From the NCBI GenBank assembly GCA_035759705.1, contig DASTUJ010000108.1, positions 1-34,264 on the forward strand: a stretch of 34,264 bases of DNA, given 5' to 3'. Shown here piece by piece: positions 9,930-19,887 of the stretch. This stretch comes from Actinomycetota bacterium (lineage in GTDB: Bacteria > Actinomycetota > CADDZG01 > JAHWKV01). The notes under the pieces were generated by a model, which saw only the letters and a program-made list of their open reading frames with translations, searched no databases and had not been told where the DNA came from. The number at the start of each line of letters is the position of its first letter. Within the stretch, counting starts at the first letter, position 1. The position numbers and the translations under genes are program-made.

Positions 9930-11197
9930 ACGGGTAGAGCGGTGGGCTCCTCTACCAGTTCCACGTCGCCGCCCAGGCCCCGCAGCTTTCCGGCGAAGTC
10001 CTCGTAGCCCCGCTCGACGTAGTGGAAGTCGTGGACCTCGGTCTGTCCCTCGGCGCCGAGGGCCGCTACGACCAGCGCGGCTCCTGCTCGAAGATCCGAT
10101 CCCCTCACCGGCGCCCCCTGCAGGCGACGCACCCCCCGAACCACCGCATGGTGGCCCTCGGTGCGGATGTCGGCCCCCATGCGCACCAGCTCCTGGGCGT
10201 GGTTGAAGCGGTTCTCGAAGACGTTCTCGGTGATGATGCTCGTTCCCTCGGCCGATGACAGGAACGCCATCATCTGGGGCTGGAGGTCCGTCGGGAATCC
10301 CGGATACGGAAGGGTGGCAAAGTCGACCGCCTGCGGCCGGTGGTCGCCGCTGACCCGGATGCCGCCGTCGGTTGGAGCCCACTCGGCGCCGGCCAGCTCC
10401 AGCTTTTCCAGGAAAATCTCCATGGTCTCCGGCTGGGCGCCTACCAGCTCGGCGTCGCCCCCGGTCGCCAGCACCGCCAGAGCGAAGGTGCCCGCCTCGA
10501 TTGGGTCGGCAGACACCCGGTAGAAGGTCGAACTCATACGAGGCACGCCGGTGATCTCCACGGTAGAGGTCCCGGCTCCCCAAACCTGCGCCCCCATCGA
10601 GTTCAAAAAGCTCGCCAGATCAACGATGTCGGGCTCCCGAGCGGCGTTCTCGATCACCGTCACACCCTCGGCCAGGACCGCTGCGGTCATCAGGTTCTCG
10701 GTGGCCCCCCTGCTGGGGAACTCCAGGAGGACCCGCTTGCCGATCAGCTTCTCGACGATGCCCTCCAGGTAGCCGTGGTCGAAGGTGAACTTGACCCCGA
10801 GCTGGGTGAGCCCCGCCTCGTGCATGTCGATGGTGCGGCTTCCGATGTTGCAGCCGCCCGGCATGGCGACCCGGGCGTGGCCGGAGCGGGCCAAAAGCGG
10901 CCCCAGTACGTTGATCGATGCCCGCATGCGGCGGACCAGGTCGTAAGGGGCAACCGTGCTTATGTCACCGGAGGTGTCGATCCGCAGGGTGTTGCCGTCG
11001 AACGAGACGGTGGCGCCGAGGCGTTGAAGGACTTCGATCATCGTGAAGACGTCGCTGATCCGGGGGACGTTGTCCAGCACGGTCTCCCCGTGCCCGAGCA
11101 ACGAGGCGGCCATCAATTTCAATGCCGAATTCTTTGCCCCGGAGATCTGCACCCGGCCCGAAAGCCGGGTGCCTCCGTTGATCGTCAGGTAGTTCAC
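9926..11197 (-). CDS. murA: UDP-N-acetylglucosamine 1-carboxyvinyltransferase MurA
   Basis: First committed step of peptidoglycan synthesis: transfers enolpyruvate from PEP to UDP-GlcNAc. The 423-residue protein has the EPT double-barrel fold. Lys22-Asn23 lie in SGAKNSALKL, and the catalytic Cys116 is in the loop MPGGCNIGSR, so the enzyme is of the fosfomycin-sensitive Cys type rather than the Asp type. RASINVLGPLLAR at about 92-104 supplies the conserved arginine. The start is GTG at 11197, 19 nt after the atpC stop, without a strong ribosome-binding site. It is the last gene of the atp operon, the order known in Actinobacteria. Confidence 0.96.
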   Translation of the reverse strand: MNYLTINGGTRLSGRVQISGAKNSALKLMAASLLGHGETVLDNVPRISDVFTMIEVLQRLGATVSFDGNTLRIDTSGDISTVAPYDLVRRMRASINVLGPLLARSGHARVAMPGGCNIGSRTIDMHEAGLTQLGVKFTFDHGYLEGIVEKLIGKRVLLEFPSRGATENLMTAAVLAEGVTVIENAAREPDIVDLASFLNSMGAQVWGAGTSTVEITGVPRMSSTFYRVSADPIEAGTFALAVLATGGDAELVGAQPETMEIFLEKLELAGAEWAPTDGGIRVSGDHRPQAVDFATLPYPGFPTDLQPQMMAFLSSAEGTSIITENVFENRFNHAQELVRMGADIRTEGHHAVVRGVRRLQGAPVRGSDLRAGAALVVAALGAEGQTEVHDFHYVERGYEDFAGKLRGLGGDVELVEEPTALPV

Positions 11198-11216
11198 GAC
11201 GAAGATGTACCCGCTT

Positions 11217-11474
11217 TTACGACGGTTCTCCCGAATCGGGCTCGGCCAGGATGATGACCTTGTCGTCCTTGACCGTCAAGAACCCGCCCTCGATCTGGAA
11301 CTTGTGGTCGGCTCCGCCGGAGACGATCTTCACCTCGCACGCCGGAAGCTGCGCCAGGATCGGCGTGTGCCCCGGCATGATGCCGATCGACCCCTCCACG
11401 GTCATGGTGGAGATGAACTCCGCCTGACCGGTGTAGAGGTCGTCCTCGGCTGATACGAGCTGAACGTCGAGCAC
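11217..11474 (-). CDS. atpC: ATP synthase epsilon subunit, short form
   Basis: Part of the F1 central stalk. Only 85 residues long: the N-terminal beta-sandwich is complete (LVSAEDDLYTGQAEF, GSIGIMPGHTPILAQL, GGFLTVKDDKVIIL), but the C-terminal two-helix domain (about 40-50 residues in most bacteria) is missing. The stop is followed 19 nt later by murA and there is no frame-shifted remnant, so this is a natural short form, as known in green sulfur bacteria. The missing helices are the part that inhibits ATP hydrolysis in other bacteria. GTG start 3 nt after the atpD stop, with TAGGAAG as ribosome-binding site. Confidence 0.93.
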   Translation of the reverse strand: MLDVQLVSAEDDLYTGQAEFISTMTVEGSIGIMPGHTPILAQLPACEVKIVSGGADHKFQIEGGFLTVKDDKVIILAEPDSGEPS

Positions 11475-11477
11475 TTC

Positions 11478-12989
<1,512 letters not shown>

Positions 12990-13874
12990 CTACTTCTTGC
13001 CGCTGAGGGCCTCTGTTGCACCCACGATGTCTGCAATCTCATTGGTGATCTCAGCCTGCCGGGCCTTGTTTGCCCGCAGCTGGTAGCTCTTGATCAGCTC
13101 TTCCGCTTTGTCGGTGGCGCTCTTCATCGCCCGCATGCGAGATGCGTGCTCGGAGGTGGACGACTCCAGCAGCGCGCCGTAGATCTTCACCTCGACGTAC
13201 CTGGGCAGCAGGGCGTCCAGCAGCTGCTCCGGCTCCGGCTCGAACTCGAAGACGGCCGACGGGGTGTCCGAGGCCTTGTCGTCGGAGTCCTCGGCCTTCG
13301 GTACCGGCAGGATCTGCTTCACCGTGGCCCGCTGAACCGCCGCCGAGAGGAACTCGGTGTAGGCCATCATCACCATGTCGAGATTCCCGGAGACGTAGTC
13401 CTCGATGATGTCCTTGGCGATCACCTTGGCGTCGGCGTAGGTCGGCTTGTCGCTCATGCCCGAGAACCCGGCCTGCAGCGGGACCTGGCGGAACTTGAAG
13501 AAGTTCGCGCCCTTGCGGCCCACGGAGGTGACCATGGCCGTGCGGCCGGCCTGGCGGTGCCTCTCGGCCACCCGCTGGGCTTCCCGCAGCACGTTGGAGT
13601 TGTAGGCCCCGGCCAGTCCGCGGTCGCCGGTGAGGACGATCAGGCCGACGTTGGTGATGGGGTCCCGCTCCGCCAGCAGCGGTGAGGACTTCGCCTCGCT
13701 GGCCAGCATGGAGATCATCTCGCCGATGGCGCGGGCGAACGGGCGAGCCCGCTCGGTCCTGGCCTGAGCTTTGGCGATACGGCTGGCTGCGATCAGCTGC
13801 ATGGCGTTGGTGATCTTTTTGGTCGACTCGACCGTCTTGATCCGCCTGCGTATATCCCGTGCTTTTTCTGCCAT
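12990..13874 (-). CDS. atpG: ATP synthase gamma subunit
   Basis: Rotor shaft of F1, 294 residues. The N-terminal helix (ARDIRRRIKTVESTKKITNAM) and the C-terminal helix (MRAMKSATDKAEELI, then ANKARQAEITNEIADIVGA) form the conserved coiled coil. The middle Rossmann-like domain carries LTGDRGLAGAYN. An acidic insert around residues 195-220 (KAEDSDDKASD, then FEFEPEPEQLL) is typical of actinobacterial gamma subunits. ATG 13874, 21 nt after the atpA stop, with only a weak upstream GAGGG. Confidence 0.97.
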   Translation of the reverse strand: MAEKARDIRRRIKTVESTKKITNAMQLIAASRIAKAQARTERARPFARAIGEMISMLASEAKSSPLLAERDPITNVGLIVLTGDRGLAGAYNSNVLREAQRVAERHRQAGRTAMVTSVGRKGANFFKFRQVPLQAGFSGMSDKPTYADAKVIAKDIIEDYVSGNLDMVMMAYTEFLSAAVQRATVKQILPVPKAEDSDDKASDTPSAVFEFEPEPEQLLDALLPRYVEVKIYGALLESSTSEHASRMRAMKSATDKAEELIKSYQLRANKARQAEITNEIADIVGATEALSGKK

Positions 13875-13895
13875 TTGGTCTGTGTGCCCTCGTCC

Positions 13896-15596
13896 TTATG
13901 CTTCTTCGGACATCTCTTCGGTGTACTCGGGGTCGGCAGATGCAGCCGTGTCCCCGGTTACCTCAGCCTCTTCGACGGGTGCCGCTGCGGCTGCCGGGGG
14001 AGCCTCTTCAGCCTTCGGTGCGGCTGCGGGCTTGACGCCGGGAACCTTCGGCTCGGCAGCGGTGAAGTTCTCCTTGAACTCCTCGATCGCCTTGCGAAGC
14101 GCCTGCTCGATCTCTTCCGGGAAGTCGCCCTTGGTCCGGATGTGCTCGTAGATCTCCGGAGCGCGGGTGCCGACGTAGTCTCGAAGCCCGGTGTCGAACT
14201 CGATGAGCTCGGTCATCGGGACGTCGTCCAGGTACTTGTTGGATCCGGCGAAGATCGAGACGGCCTGCTCCTCGACTGGCATCGGGCTGAACTGGCCCTG
14301 CTTCAGCAGCTCGGTCAGGCGGGCGCCACGGTTCAGCTGTGCCTGCGAGGCTTTGTCGAGGTCCGATCCGAACCCGGCGAACGCCGCCAGCTCACGGTAC
14401 TGGGCCAGCTCGATCTTCAAAGGTCCGGCGATCTTCTTGATCGCTTTGATCTGGGCTGCGCCACCCACCCGGGAAACCGAGGTACCGACGTTGATGGCCG
14501 GCCGGAAGCCCTGGTAGAACAGGTTGGCCTCGAAGAAGATCTGGCCGTCGGTAATCGAGATGACGTTGGTGGGAATGTAGGCGGAGAGGTCTCCCTCTTT
14601 GGTCTCGATGATCGGCAGAGCGGTAAGCGATCCGCCGCCCAGCTCGTCGGAAAGACGAGCGGACCGCTCCAGCAGGCGGGAGTGAAGGTAGAAGACGTCG
14701 CCCGGGTACGCCTCACGGCCCGGAGGCCGGCGGAGCAGCAGGGAGATCTGGCGGTAGGCGTCGGCCTGCTTGGAAAGGTCGTCGTACACGATCAGGACGT
14801 CCTCGCCCTTGTACATCCAGTGCTGGCCGATGGCGCAGCCGGAGTACGGAGCCAGGTACTTGAAGGCGCCGGGGGCGGAAGCGGGGGCGTTGACCACGCA
14901 GGTGTACTCGAGGGCGCCGGCCTCCTTCAGGCCGTTCAGCACCTCGGCCACCGTGGAGTTCTTCTGGCCGATGGCAACGTAGATGCACTTGACCGCCTTG
15001 TCGGTTCCCCAGTACTGCTTCTGGTTGACGATGGTGTCGATGGCGACGGCCGTCTTGCCGGTCTGCCGGTCCCCGATCAGGAGCTCTCGCTGGCCCCTGC
15101 CTACGGGAATCATGGCGTCGATGGCCTTGATGCCGGTTTGAAGCGGCTGGGTCACCGGCTGGCGGTTGATGACCGAGGCCGCCTGCAGCTCCAGCTCACG
15201 GGTGCCTTCGAGCTTCGACTTGTCCAGCGGGCCCAGGCCGTCGATCGGGTTGCCCAGCGCGTCGACCGCACGACCCAGGTAGGCGTCGCCCACCGGAATC
15301 GAGAGCACGTTGTGGGTCTGGGTTACGGGCATGCCCTCTTCGATTGCGTTGGCGTCACCCAGGATGACGACACCAAGCTGCTCGGGCTCGAGGTTCAATG
15401 CGATGCCGATCAGGTCCCCAGGGAACTCCAGCATCTCGTTCGCCACGACGTTCGGAAGCCCGACGACGCGGGCGATACCGTCGCCGGCCTCGATGACTCG
15501 TCCGACTTCCTGTTGAGTGGTCGAGGGCTTGAAGTTTTGGAAGAGGTTGTTTAGCGCAGTCTTTACCTCATCCGGTCCTATGGTCAGATCGGGCAT
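13896..15596 (-). CDS. atpA: ATP synthase alpha subunit with long C-terminal tail
   Basis: Regulatory F1 subunit. The 566-residue protein has the P-loop GDRQTGKT at 175-182, and the N-terminal beta barrel with DGIARVVGL. After the normal C-terminal helices ([19 protein letters not shown]) comes a 56-residue tail (about 511-566) rich in Ala, Pro and Glu, with [17 protein letters not shown] in its middle. Mycobacterial alpha subunits also have a C-terminal extension, about 36 residues, known to suppress ATP hydrolysis; the tail here is longer and of different composition. ATG 15596 with an AGGAG ribosome-binding site; 30 nt after atpH. Confidence 0.98.
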   Translation of the reverse strand: MPDLTIGPDEVKTALNNLFQNFKPSTTQQEVGRVIEAGDGIARVVGLPNVVANEMLEFPGDLIGIALNLEPEQLGVVILGDANAIEEGMPVTQTHNVLSIPVGDAYLGRAVDALGNPIDGLGPLDKSKLEGTRELELQAASVINRQPVTQPLQTGIKAIDAMIPVGRGQRELLIGDRQTGKTAVAIDTIVNQKQYWGTDKAVKCIYVAIGQKNSTVAEVLNGLKEAGALEYTCVVNAPASAPGAFKYLAPYSGCAIGQHWMYKGEDVLIVYDDLSKQADAYRQISLLLRRPPGREAYPGDVFYLHSRLLERSARLSDELGGGSLTALPIIETKEGDLSAYIPTNVISITDGQIFFEANLFYQGFRPAINVGTSVSRVGGAAQIKAIKKIAGPLKIELAQYRELAAFAGFGSDLDKASQAQLNRGARLTELLKQGQFSPMPVEEQAVSIFAGSNKYLDDVPMTELIEFDTGLRDYVGTRAPEIYEHIRTKGDFPEEIEQALRKAIEEFKENFTAAEPKVPGVKPAAAPKAEEAPPAAAAAPVEEAEVTGDTAASADPEYTEEMSEEA

Positions 15597-15626
15597 CAGT
15601 TCTCCTCTTAAGTACGTTTGCTTGAG

Positions 15627-16166
15627 TTAGTCCACCCCGAGGTGCTGCTTGAGCTGAGCGAGCTTGCCGCGGACGGTGCCATCGATGACGATGTCGCCCA
15701 CCTTGGCCAGCACGCCGCCGATGACGCTCGGGTCCACGATCGACTTCACGTCGACGTTGCGCCCGGTTGCAGACTTGAGGGCCTCGGCGATCGCTTCCCT
15801 CTGTGCGGAGTCAAGGGGGATGGCCGAGCGGACCTCGGCCACCTCCTTGTTGGATTCCACGGCGGTGATCTTGGACAGCTCGTCCGCAATCTCCACCAGC
15901 TCACGGGCCTTGCCCTGACTGATCACAAAACGAATTGCGTTCAGCGTGTGGGGCGACGCCTGCTTGCCGAGCAGCTCCTCCAGCAGCGCCTCCTTCCCCG
16001 AGAAGGGGATGGCGATGTCGGTCAGCGCCCGGCGGAGCTCGTTGTGGGACTCCACCGCACGGGCTACCCGGAACAGCTCGTCCGAGACGCGGCTGACATC
16101 GCCTTCAACCTGCGCGATCTCGTAGAGAGCCCGGGCGTAGCCTTTTACTCCGGTTGTGTCGCTCAC
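15627..16166 (-). CDS. atpH: ATP synthase delta subunit
   Basis: Peripheral-stalk subunit binding the top of F1. 179 residues of ordinary bacterial length, with the N-terminal six-helix domain (GYARALYEIAQVEGD) and the C-terminal motif DPSVIGGVLAKVGDIVIDGTV. It is not the atpFH fusion of mycobacteria. Its GTG start overlaps the atpF TGA in the sequence GTGA, so translation is coupled. Confidence 0.95.
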   Translation of the reverse strand: MSDTTGVKGYARALYEIAQVEGDVSRVSDELFRVARAVESHNELRRALTDIAIPFSGKEALLEELLGKQASPHTLNAIRFVISQGKARELVEIADELSKITAVESNKEVAEVRSAIPLDSAQREAIAEALKSATGRNVDVKSIVDPSVIGGVLAKVGDIVIDGTVRGKLAQLKQHLGVD

Positions 16167-16717
16167 GCCTTGGCCGCCTCGCTCTTGCGAATGTCGGCGA
16201 TGAAGCCGTCCACCAGGTCACGGTGGGACTCGGGGTTCAGCTCACGCTGAACGATCTGTCCCGCAATCGTGGTCGACCACTCCGTGAGCTGACCTTCCAG
16301 CTCGTTCAGGATGCGCTCCCGCTCACCGGCAAGCTGCTTGCGAGCCTTGTCGACGATCAGGCGAGCGTCGCCTTCGGCCCGGGCGATCAGGTCCAGACGG
16401 ACCTTCTCCGCTGCGCCGCGGGCTTCCTCAACCATCTGCGAGGTCTCCTCACGAGCTGCAGCAACCCTGCTCTTGTACTCGGCGAGGATCTTCTCGGCCT
16501 CGGCCCTGGTTGCCTCCGCTGCCTTGATCTCGTCGGCGATCTTGCGCTCCCGGTCGGCAAGGCCTTCCTGCAGCTTCGGAAAGACCTTCTTGGACAAAAG
16601 GAAGAGCACGGTCAGAAAGGCAACTGCGGTCCAAACGACGAGTCCCCACTGAGGCTCGAAGGGGTTGAATCCCCCTTCGCCCTCAGCGGCTTCTGTAGCT
16701 AGTAGTACCCATTGCAT
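16163..16717 (-). CDS. atpF: ATP synthase subunit b
   Basis: Peripheral stalk, 184 residues from ATG 16717. One N-terminal transmembrane helix (about 26-46, WGLVVWTAVAFLTVLFLLS) is followed by a long charged coiled coil with many Glu/Lys/Arg/Ala heptads. The frame is open upstream into atpE, but AGGAGG with 7-nt spacing directly precedes ATG 16717, and the family start is MQWVLLA. The ribosome-binding site overlaps the atpE stop; the end of the gene overlaps atpH by 4 nt. Confidence 0.96.
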   Translation of the reverse strand: MQWVLLATEAAEGEGGFNPFEPQWGLVVWTAVAFLTVLFLLSKKVFPKLQEGLADRERKIADEIKAAEATRAEAEKILAEYKSRVAAAREETSQMVEEARGAAEKVRLDLIARAEGDARLIVDKARKQLAGERERILNELEGQLTEWSTTIAGQIVQRELNPESHRDLVDGFIADIRKSEAAKA

Positions 16718-16728
16718 TTGCAGGCCTC

Positions 16729-17001
16729 CTAGAAGATGCCCAGAAGAAGGAGCAGTGCGACGATCAGGCCGTAGAGAACCTGCGCCTCGGCCAGTGCGAA
16801 TCCGACGAACATCAGACCCTGCAGCGTGCTGCGTGCCTCCGGCTGCCGCCCGATGCCCTCGAGGCCCTTGGACCACAGAATGCCGATACCCGTGGCGCCT
16901 CCGCCTGCTGCCAGGCCGATGGCCAGACCGGCTCCGAGCTGCTGGAGCCCCTTGTCGGTCATGCCGGTCGCAGCTTCCTGCGCCAGATTTACAACGCTCA
17001 A
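16729..17001 (-). CDS. atpE: ATP synthase subunit c
   Basis: Ring-forming rotor subunit, 90 residues, two transmembrane helices with the polar loop GIGRQPE at 49-55. The ion-binding carboxylate is Glu72 in FALAEAQVLYGL; the following residue is Ala, not the Ser/Thr of Na+ pumps, so proton coupling is expected. The glycine-rich first helix is GLAAGGGATGIG followed by an unusual ILWSKG. TTG start with an AAAGGAG ribosome-binding site, 40 nt after atpB. Confidence 0.97.
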   Translation of the reverse strand: MSVVNLAQEAATGMTDKGLQQLGAGLAIGLAAGGGATGIGILWSKGLEGIGRQPEARSTLQGLMFVGFALAEAQVLYGLIVALLLLLGIF

Positions 17002-17041
17002 ATCTTTCTCCTTTCGATCTTTACCGGGCCGGTAGCGAGAA

Positions 17042-17854
17042 TTAGTGGCCCGGGTGAAGTGCGTCGTTGATGTAGATGGTGGTCAGGAAGGCGAAGATCA
17101 CGGCCTGGATGAAGGCCACGAACAGAGCAAACGCCGTGAAGATGATCATGAAGAGCAGCGAGATCGGCAGGATGCCGTAGATCACTGCACTGCCTGCCGC
17201 CAGGAAGATGAAGCCGGCGAAAACCAGCAGCATCAGGTGGTCGGCGAGCATGTTGGCGAAAAGTCGGACTGCCAGCGAAAGCGGGCGAGCCAGCTGCGAG
17301 ATGACCTCGATGGGAACCATCAGCGGGAGCATGGCCTTCGGGATGTCCGGCGGCACCAGCGTCTTGACCCAGAACTTGAGGGCTCCGTTCTTCGCCATGC
17401 CGATGACGACGGCCATGATGTAGATCATGAGCGCCAGGGTGGCGGTGACGAAGATGTTGGCCGTGGCGGTGAACCCGATGTACGGGATGAGACCGACCGC
17501 GTTCAGGAAGAAGATGAAGAAGAAGACCGTGCCGACGAACGGGAACCAGGTCTTACCGTCTTTGTTGTTCATCACCGAGTAGACGATGTTGACCTTCACG
17601 AAGTCGATCATGACCTCGATGATGTTCTGGATGCCGCTCGGGACCAGTTGGCGCTTCTTAGCAGCCATCGCGAAGACCAGGACGCACAGGAAGGCAGCCA
17701 GCCAGATGTTGACCACTGCGTTGGTGGGAGAAAGGTCGATGCCCCCGATTTCCCAGTGCGGAGCCCAGCCGTAGTGGTGCGGCGACAGGTGCCCTGTTAG
17801 CTCGGTAAACGGTGACTCTTCGACAGCTTCTGCCTGTGTTGCCAAGAACGCCAA
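17042..17854 (-). CDS. atpB: ATP synthase subunit a
   Basis: Membrane stator that conducts protons past the c-ring. 270 residues with five to six transmembrane helices. The essential stator arginine is Arg197 in PLSLAVRLFANMLADH, and the C-terminal helix ends in FLTTIYINDALHPGH. TTG start at 17854 with AGGAGG 8 nt upstream; this ribosome-binding site overlaps the stop codon of the preceding atpI-like gene. Confidence 0.97.
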   Translation of the reverse strand: MAFLATQAEAVEESPFTELTGHLSPHHYGWAPHWEIGGIDLSPTNAVVNIWLAAFLCVLVFAMAAKKRQLVPSGIQNIIEVMIDFVKVNIVYSVMNNKDGKTWFPFVGTVFFFIFFLNAVGLIPYIGFTATANIFVTATLALMIYIMAVVIGMAKNGALKFWVKTLVPPDIPKAMLPLMVPIEVISQLARPLSLAVRLFANMLADHLMLLVFAGFIFLAAGSAVIYGILPISLLFMIIFTAFALFVAFIQAVIFAFLTTIYINDALHPGH

Positions 17855-17866
17855 ACCAAGTTCCTC

Positions 17867-18352
17867 CTAACCGATGATTCCCCGCGCCCTCAATTGCTTG
17901 AGCGCCCGGGGTGCCTCTGTCACTACGAGAATCAACCAGCACGCTGCCAGCGCCAGCAGGTAGGCCCGCGTGGCGGACTCCCCAAGGGTCAGGAACAGCG
18001 CGATCCCGGTACCGACGATCGCTCCCAACCGCAGCGCTGCATATCTGGTGACGTGCGGGTCGAACGTACTTTCTTCAAACTTTCGGAACACGTGCGACCG
18101 GACGTACCCGATCACGTAGACCGCGGCCGCCAGGCAACCGGCAAAAGCTCCGACGGCAGCTTCGTTACCGTCGGCCCCCAGAGCAACGATGGCTGCGATG
18201 GCTCCCACCGTAAAAGCCTTGATCAAAACTCGTCTCGCGGTTGCCGATGCAGGCTCTTTGACCGGGGCTACGACTTCGGCGGCAGCGCTCTCGGGTTCGA
18301 CAGCTACGCCCTCAACCGATTCCTGCTCAGTCGTTGCCTTTGTCTGTTCCAT
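17867..18352 (-). CDS. AtpI-like membrane protein of the atp operon
   Basis: 161 residues: an N-terminal acidic/Ala-Pro-Val-rich cytosolic stretch (about 1-40), then four hydrophobic segments (about 44-60, 65-85, 107-125, 128-146) and a positively charged end. This fits the loosely conserved ATP synthase protein I group, which assists assembly of the c-ring in some bacteria; the primary sequence is too divergent for certainty. ATG 18352. It overlaps the upstream atpZ-like gene by 26 nt, and its stop lies 12 nt before atpB. Confidence 0.75.
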   Translation of the reverse strand: MEQTKATTEQESVEGVAVEPESAAAEVVAPVKEPASATARRVLIKAFTVGAIAAIVALGADGNEAAVGAFAGCLAAAVYVIGYVRSHVFRKFEESTFDPHVTRYAALRLGAIVGTGIALFLTLGESATRAYLLALAACWLILVVTEAPRALKQLRARGIIG

Positions 18353-18551
18353 ATGTCCTGTAGAGCCTCAAAACTCCTGCTGCGCCGCCCATCAGAGCGA
18401 AGACAAAAAGGAAGATCACTCGCGTGTTCAACCAGCTGTCGATCAACCAACCCAGAAAGGCGCCCACGGCGGTCGTGGCGACAAGTTCGAACGCCAGCCC
18501 CATCGCGTTGCCGTAATGCGACGTTAGAGGAGGCTTAGGTTCGTTGGGCAT
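18327..18551 (-). CDS. atpZ: AtpZ/AtpI-type small membrane protein
   Basis: 74 residues with two transmembrane helices: AFELVATTAVGAFLGWLID (about 20-38) and VIFLFVFALMGGAAGVLRLY (about 45-64), the hallmark of the AtpZ/AtpI family. AtpZ is linked with Mg2+ supply and F-type ATPase assembly in alkaliphilic Bacillus; the role here is inferred from position. First gene of the atp block, ATG 18551, without a strong ribosome-binding site. Confidence 0.8.
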   Translation of the reverse strand: MPNEPKPPLTSHYGNAMGLAFELVATTAVGAFLGWLIDSWLNTRVIFLFVFALMGGAAGVLRLYRTYGTDKGND

Positions 18552-18625
18552 CAGGTCTTGGCACCCAGGCGCGAAATGCCGCTCGCGAATCCGCGAACTT
18601 CAAGACCGGACCGTGAACTGTCCAC

Positions 18626-18655
18626 ATAGTAGTCGGGATTCGACTTTTCCGGCAA
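18626..18655 (-). promoter_or_regulatory. Candidate promoter of the atp operon
   Basis: In the 136-nt gap between wecA and atpZ, TTGCCG (18655-18650) and TACTAT (18631-18626) lie 18 nt apart on the minus strand, leaving a leader of about 70 nt. A small inverted repeat (TCGCG 18583-18587, CGCGA 18592-18596) lies in the leader. Read-through from wecA is also possible. Confidence 0.35.
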
Positions 18656-18687
18656 ACGCGGCCTCGCTGAAATGCCCGGCTTCAGTG

Positions 18688-19803
18688 TCAAAGTGACCGG
18701 CCGCTCAGCTTCGGAAGAGCGGTGTACAGGACCATCCCCAGGGCCGCCGCTGCAAACGGCAGCATGTAGACCGGCGCAAACGACAGCGCAAGGGTCATTC
18801 CAGCGATCACCGCGGTCCATGCGTACATGATCAGGACCGCCTGGCGGTGTCCATGGCCTATCTCCAGGAGCCGGTGGTGCAGGTGCTCCTTGTCCGGGTG
18901 GAACACCGGCAGGCCCTTCTTGGCCCGGCGGATTATCGCCAGAGCCGTGTCCAGCAGCGGGATCGCCAGGACGATCAACGGGATGGCCAGCGGCAGGTAG
19001 AACAGGAAGGCGGCCGAGATGTCCGACTGGTTCTGGGTGGCCGACCGGCCGACCCCCGCGACGGTCGAGGTCGCAAGAAGAAACCCCAGGACCATGCTCC
19101 CGGAGTCACCCATGAAGATCTTGGCCGGGTTGAAGTTGAACCGGAGAAATCCGATCGTCACACCGACAATCACTGCGGAGATGAGCGCCGCCGTCGGCTC
19201 GGGGCCGGCCAGCCCCTGAAGCCGGAGCTGGTAGGTGTAGACGAAGAACGTGGCGGCGGCGATGGCCGTGACCCCGGCCGCAAGGCCGTCCAGCCCGTCC
19301 ATGAGGTTGACCGCGTTCACGATCAGAACGATCCAGGCGATGGTGGCGAGGGCGGACACGTCGGCCGACATCGACAGCGCTCCGACCCCCCGGAAGGGAA
19401 CCCGGAAGTACTCGAGCCGGACACCGCTGAGGAAGACGAAGCCGGCCGCCATCAGCTGGCCGGCCAGCTTCATGGGGGCGCCGAGGCCCTTCAGGTCGTC
19501 GACCACGCCAAGAATGAAGATGATCGTGGTGCCGATGATGATGGCGAACAGCTCGGGCGCCGGCCACACGAACAGCGGCCGGAACGACCCGCTGAACGGC
19601 TGCTGGAACGACGCAAACGCCAGTGCGACTATGAAGCCGATGAACATGGCGATGCCGCCCAGGGTTGGGGTAGGCACCGCGTGGACCTTGCGGTCGTTCG
19701 GCACATCCACCGCGCCCACCCGCCGGCTGAACGTCAGAACTGCGGGGGTGGCGATGTAGGTGACCAGGGCCGCAACGCCCAGGACCATCAGGTAAAGGGT
19801 CAT
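18688..19803 (-). CDS. wecA: Undecaprenyl-phosphate GlcNAc-1-phosphate transferase (WecA/TagO type)
   Basis: Transfers a sugar-1-phosphate from a UDP-sugar to undecaprenyl (or decaprenyl) phosphate, starting cell-wall polysaccharide linkers. 371 residues, about ten to eleven transmembrane helices. MraY/WecA motifs are in order: DVPNDRKVHAVPTPTLGG, the metal-binding LGVVDDLKGLG, NAVNLMDGLDGLAAG, KIFMGDSGSMVLGF, and the sugar-binding HPDKEHLHHRLLEIGHGHRQ. The frame extends far upstream but that is antisense to glyA; ATG 19803 is the family start. TAGAAT 8 nt upstream indicates a leaderless mRNA. The position just before the atp genes is typical of Actinobacteria, where this enzyme primes the arabinogalactan or teichoic-acid linkage unit. 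Confidence 0.95.
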   Translation of the reverse strand: MTLYLMVLGVAALVTYIATPAVLTFSRRVGAVDVPNDRKVHAVPTPTLGGIAMFIGFIVALAFASFQQPFSGSFRPLFVWPAPELFAIIIGTTIIFILGVVDDLKGLGAPMKLAGQLMAAGFVFLSGVRLEYFRVPFRGVGALSMSADVSALATIAWIVLIVNAVNLMDGLDGLAAGVTAIAAATFFVYTYQLRLQGLAGPEPTAALISAVIVGVTIGFLRFNFNPAKIFMGDSGSMVLGFLLATSTVAGVGRSATQNQSDISAAFLFYLPLAIPLIVLAIPLLDTALAIIRRAKKGLPVFHPDKEHLHHRLLEIGHGHRQAVLIMYAWTAVIAGMTLALSFAPVYMLPFAAAALGMVLYTALPKLSGRSL

Positions 19804-19811
19804 CGGCCGAC

Positions 19812-19817
19812 ATTCTA
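19812..19817 (-). promoter_or_regulatory. -10 element of a probable leaderless promoter (wecA)
   Basis: TAGAAT on the minus strand, the same hexamer as before iscS, ends 8 nt before the wecA ATG; no Shine-Dalgarno sequence. Confidence 0.5.
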
Positions 19818-19849
19818 TTCCCGGCTTCAGCCGTCGCTCGCAAATGCAT

Positions 19850-19878
19850 TTGACCGCACCCACCTGCAGCCTTACCGT
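19850..19878 (+). promoter_or_regulatory. Promoter of glyA, probably near-leaderless
   Basis: TTGACC (19850-19855) and TACCGT (19873-19878) are exactly 17 nt apart. The -10 hexamer ends 9 nt before the glyA ATG, and no ribosome-binding site lies between. This is the only one of the leaderless-type promoters here with a convincing -35. Confidence 0.55.
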
Positions 19879-19887
19879 TCTTCCTAC

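Noticed and set aside
13875-15554. 559-residue open frame on the plus strand opposite atpA
   Set aside because: Antisense shadow caused by GC-rich third positions.
16718-16876. N-terminal extension of atpF across atpE
   Set aside because: A strong AGGAGG precedes ATG 16717 and subunit b homology begins there.
18686-18691. Perfect TTGACA (minus strand) at the end of wecA as -35 of the atp operon
   Set aside because: No acceptable -10 element lies 16-18 nt downstream; the TTGCCG/TACTAT pair further on is better.
18847-19887. Upstream extension of the glyA frame across wecA
   Set aside because: Antisense to wecA with composition typical of a shadow frame; SHMT homology starts at 19888.
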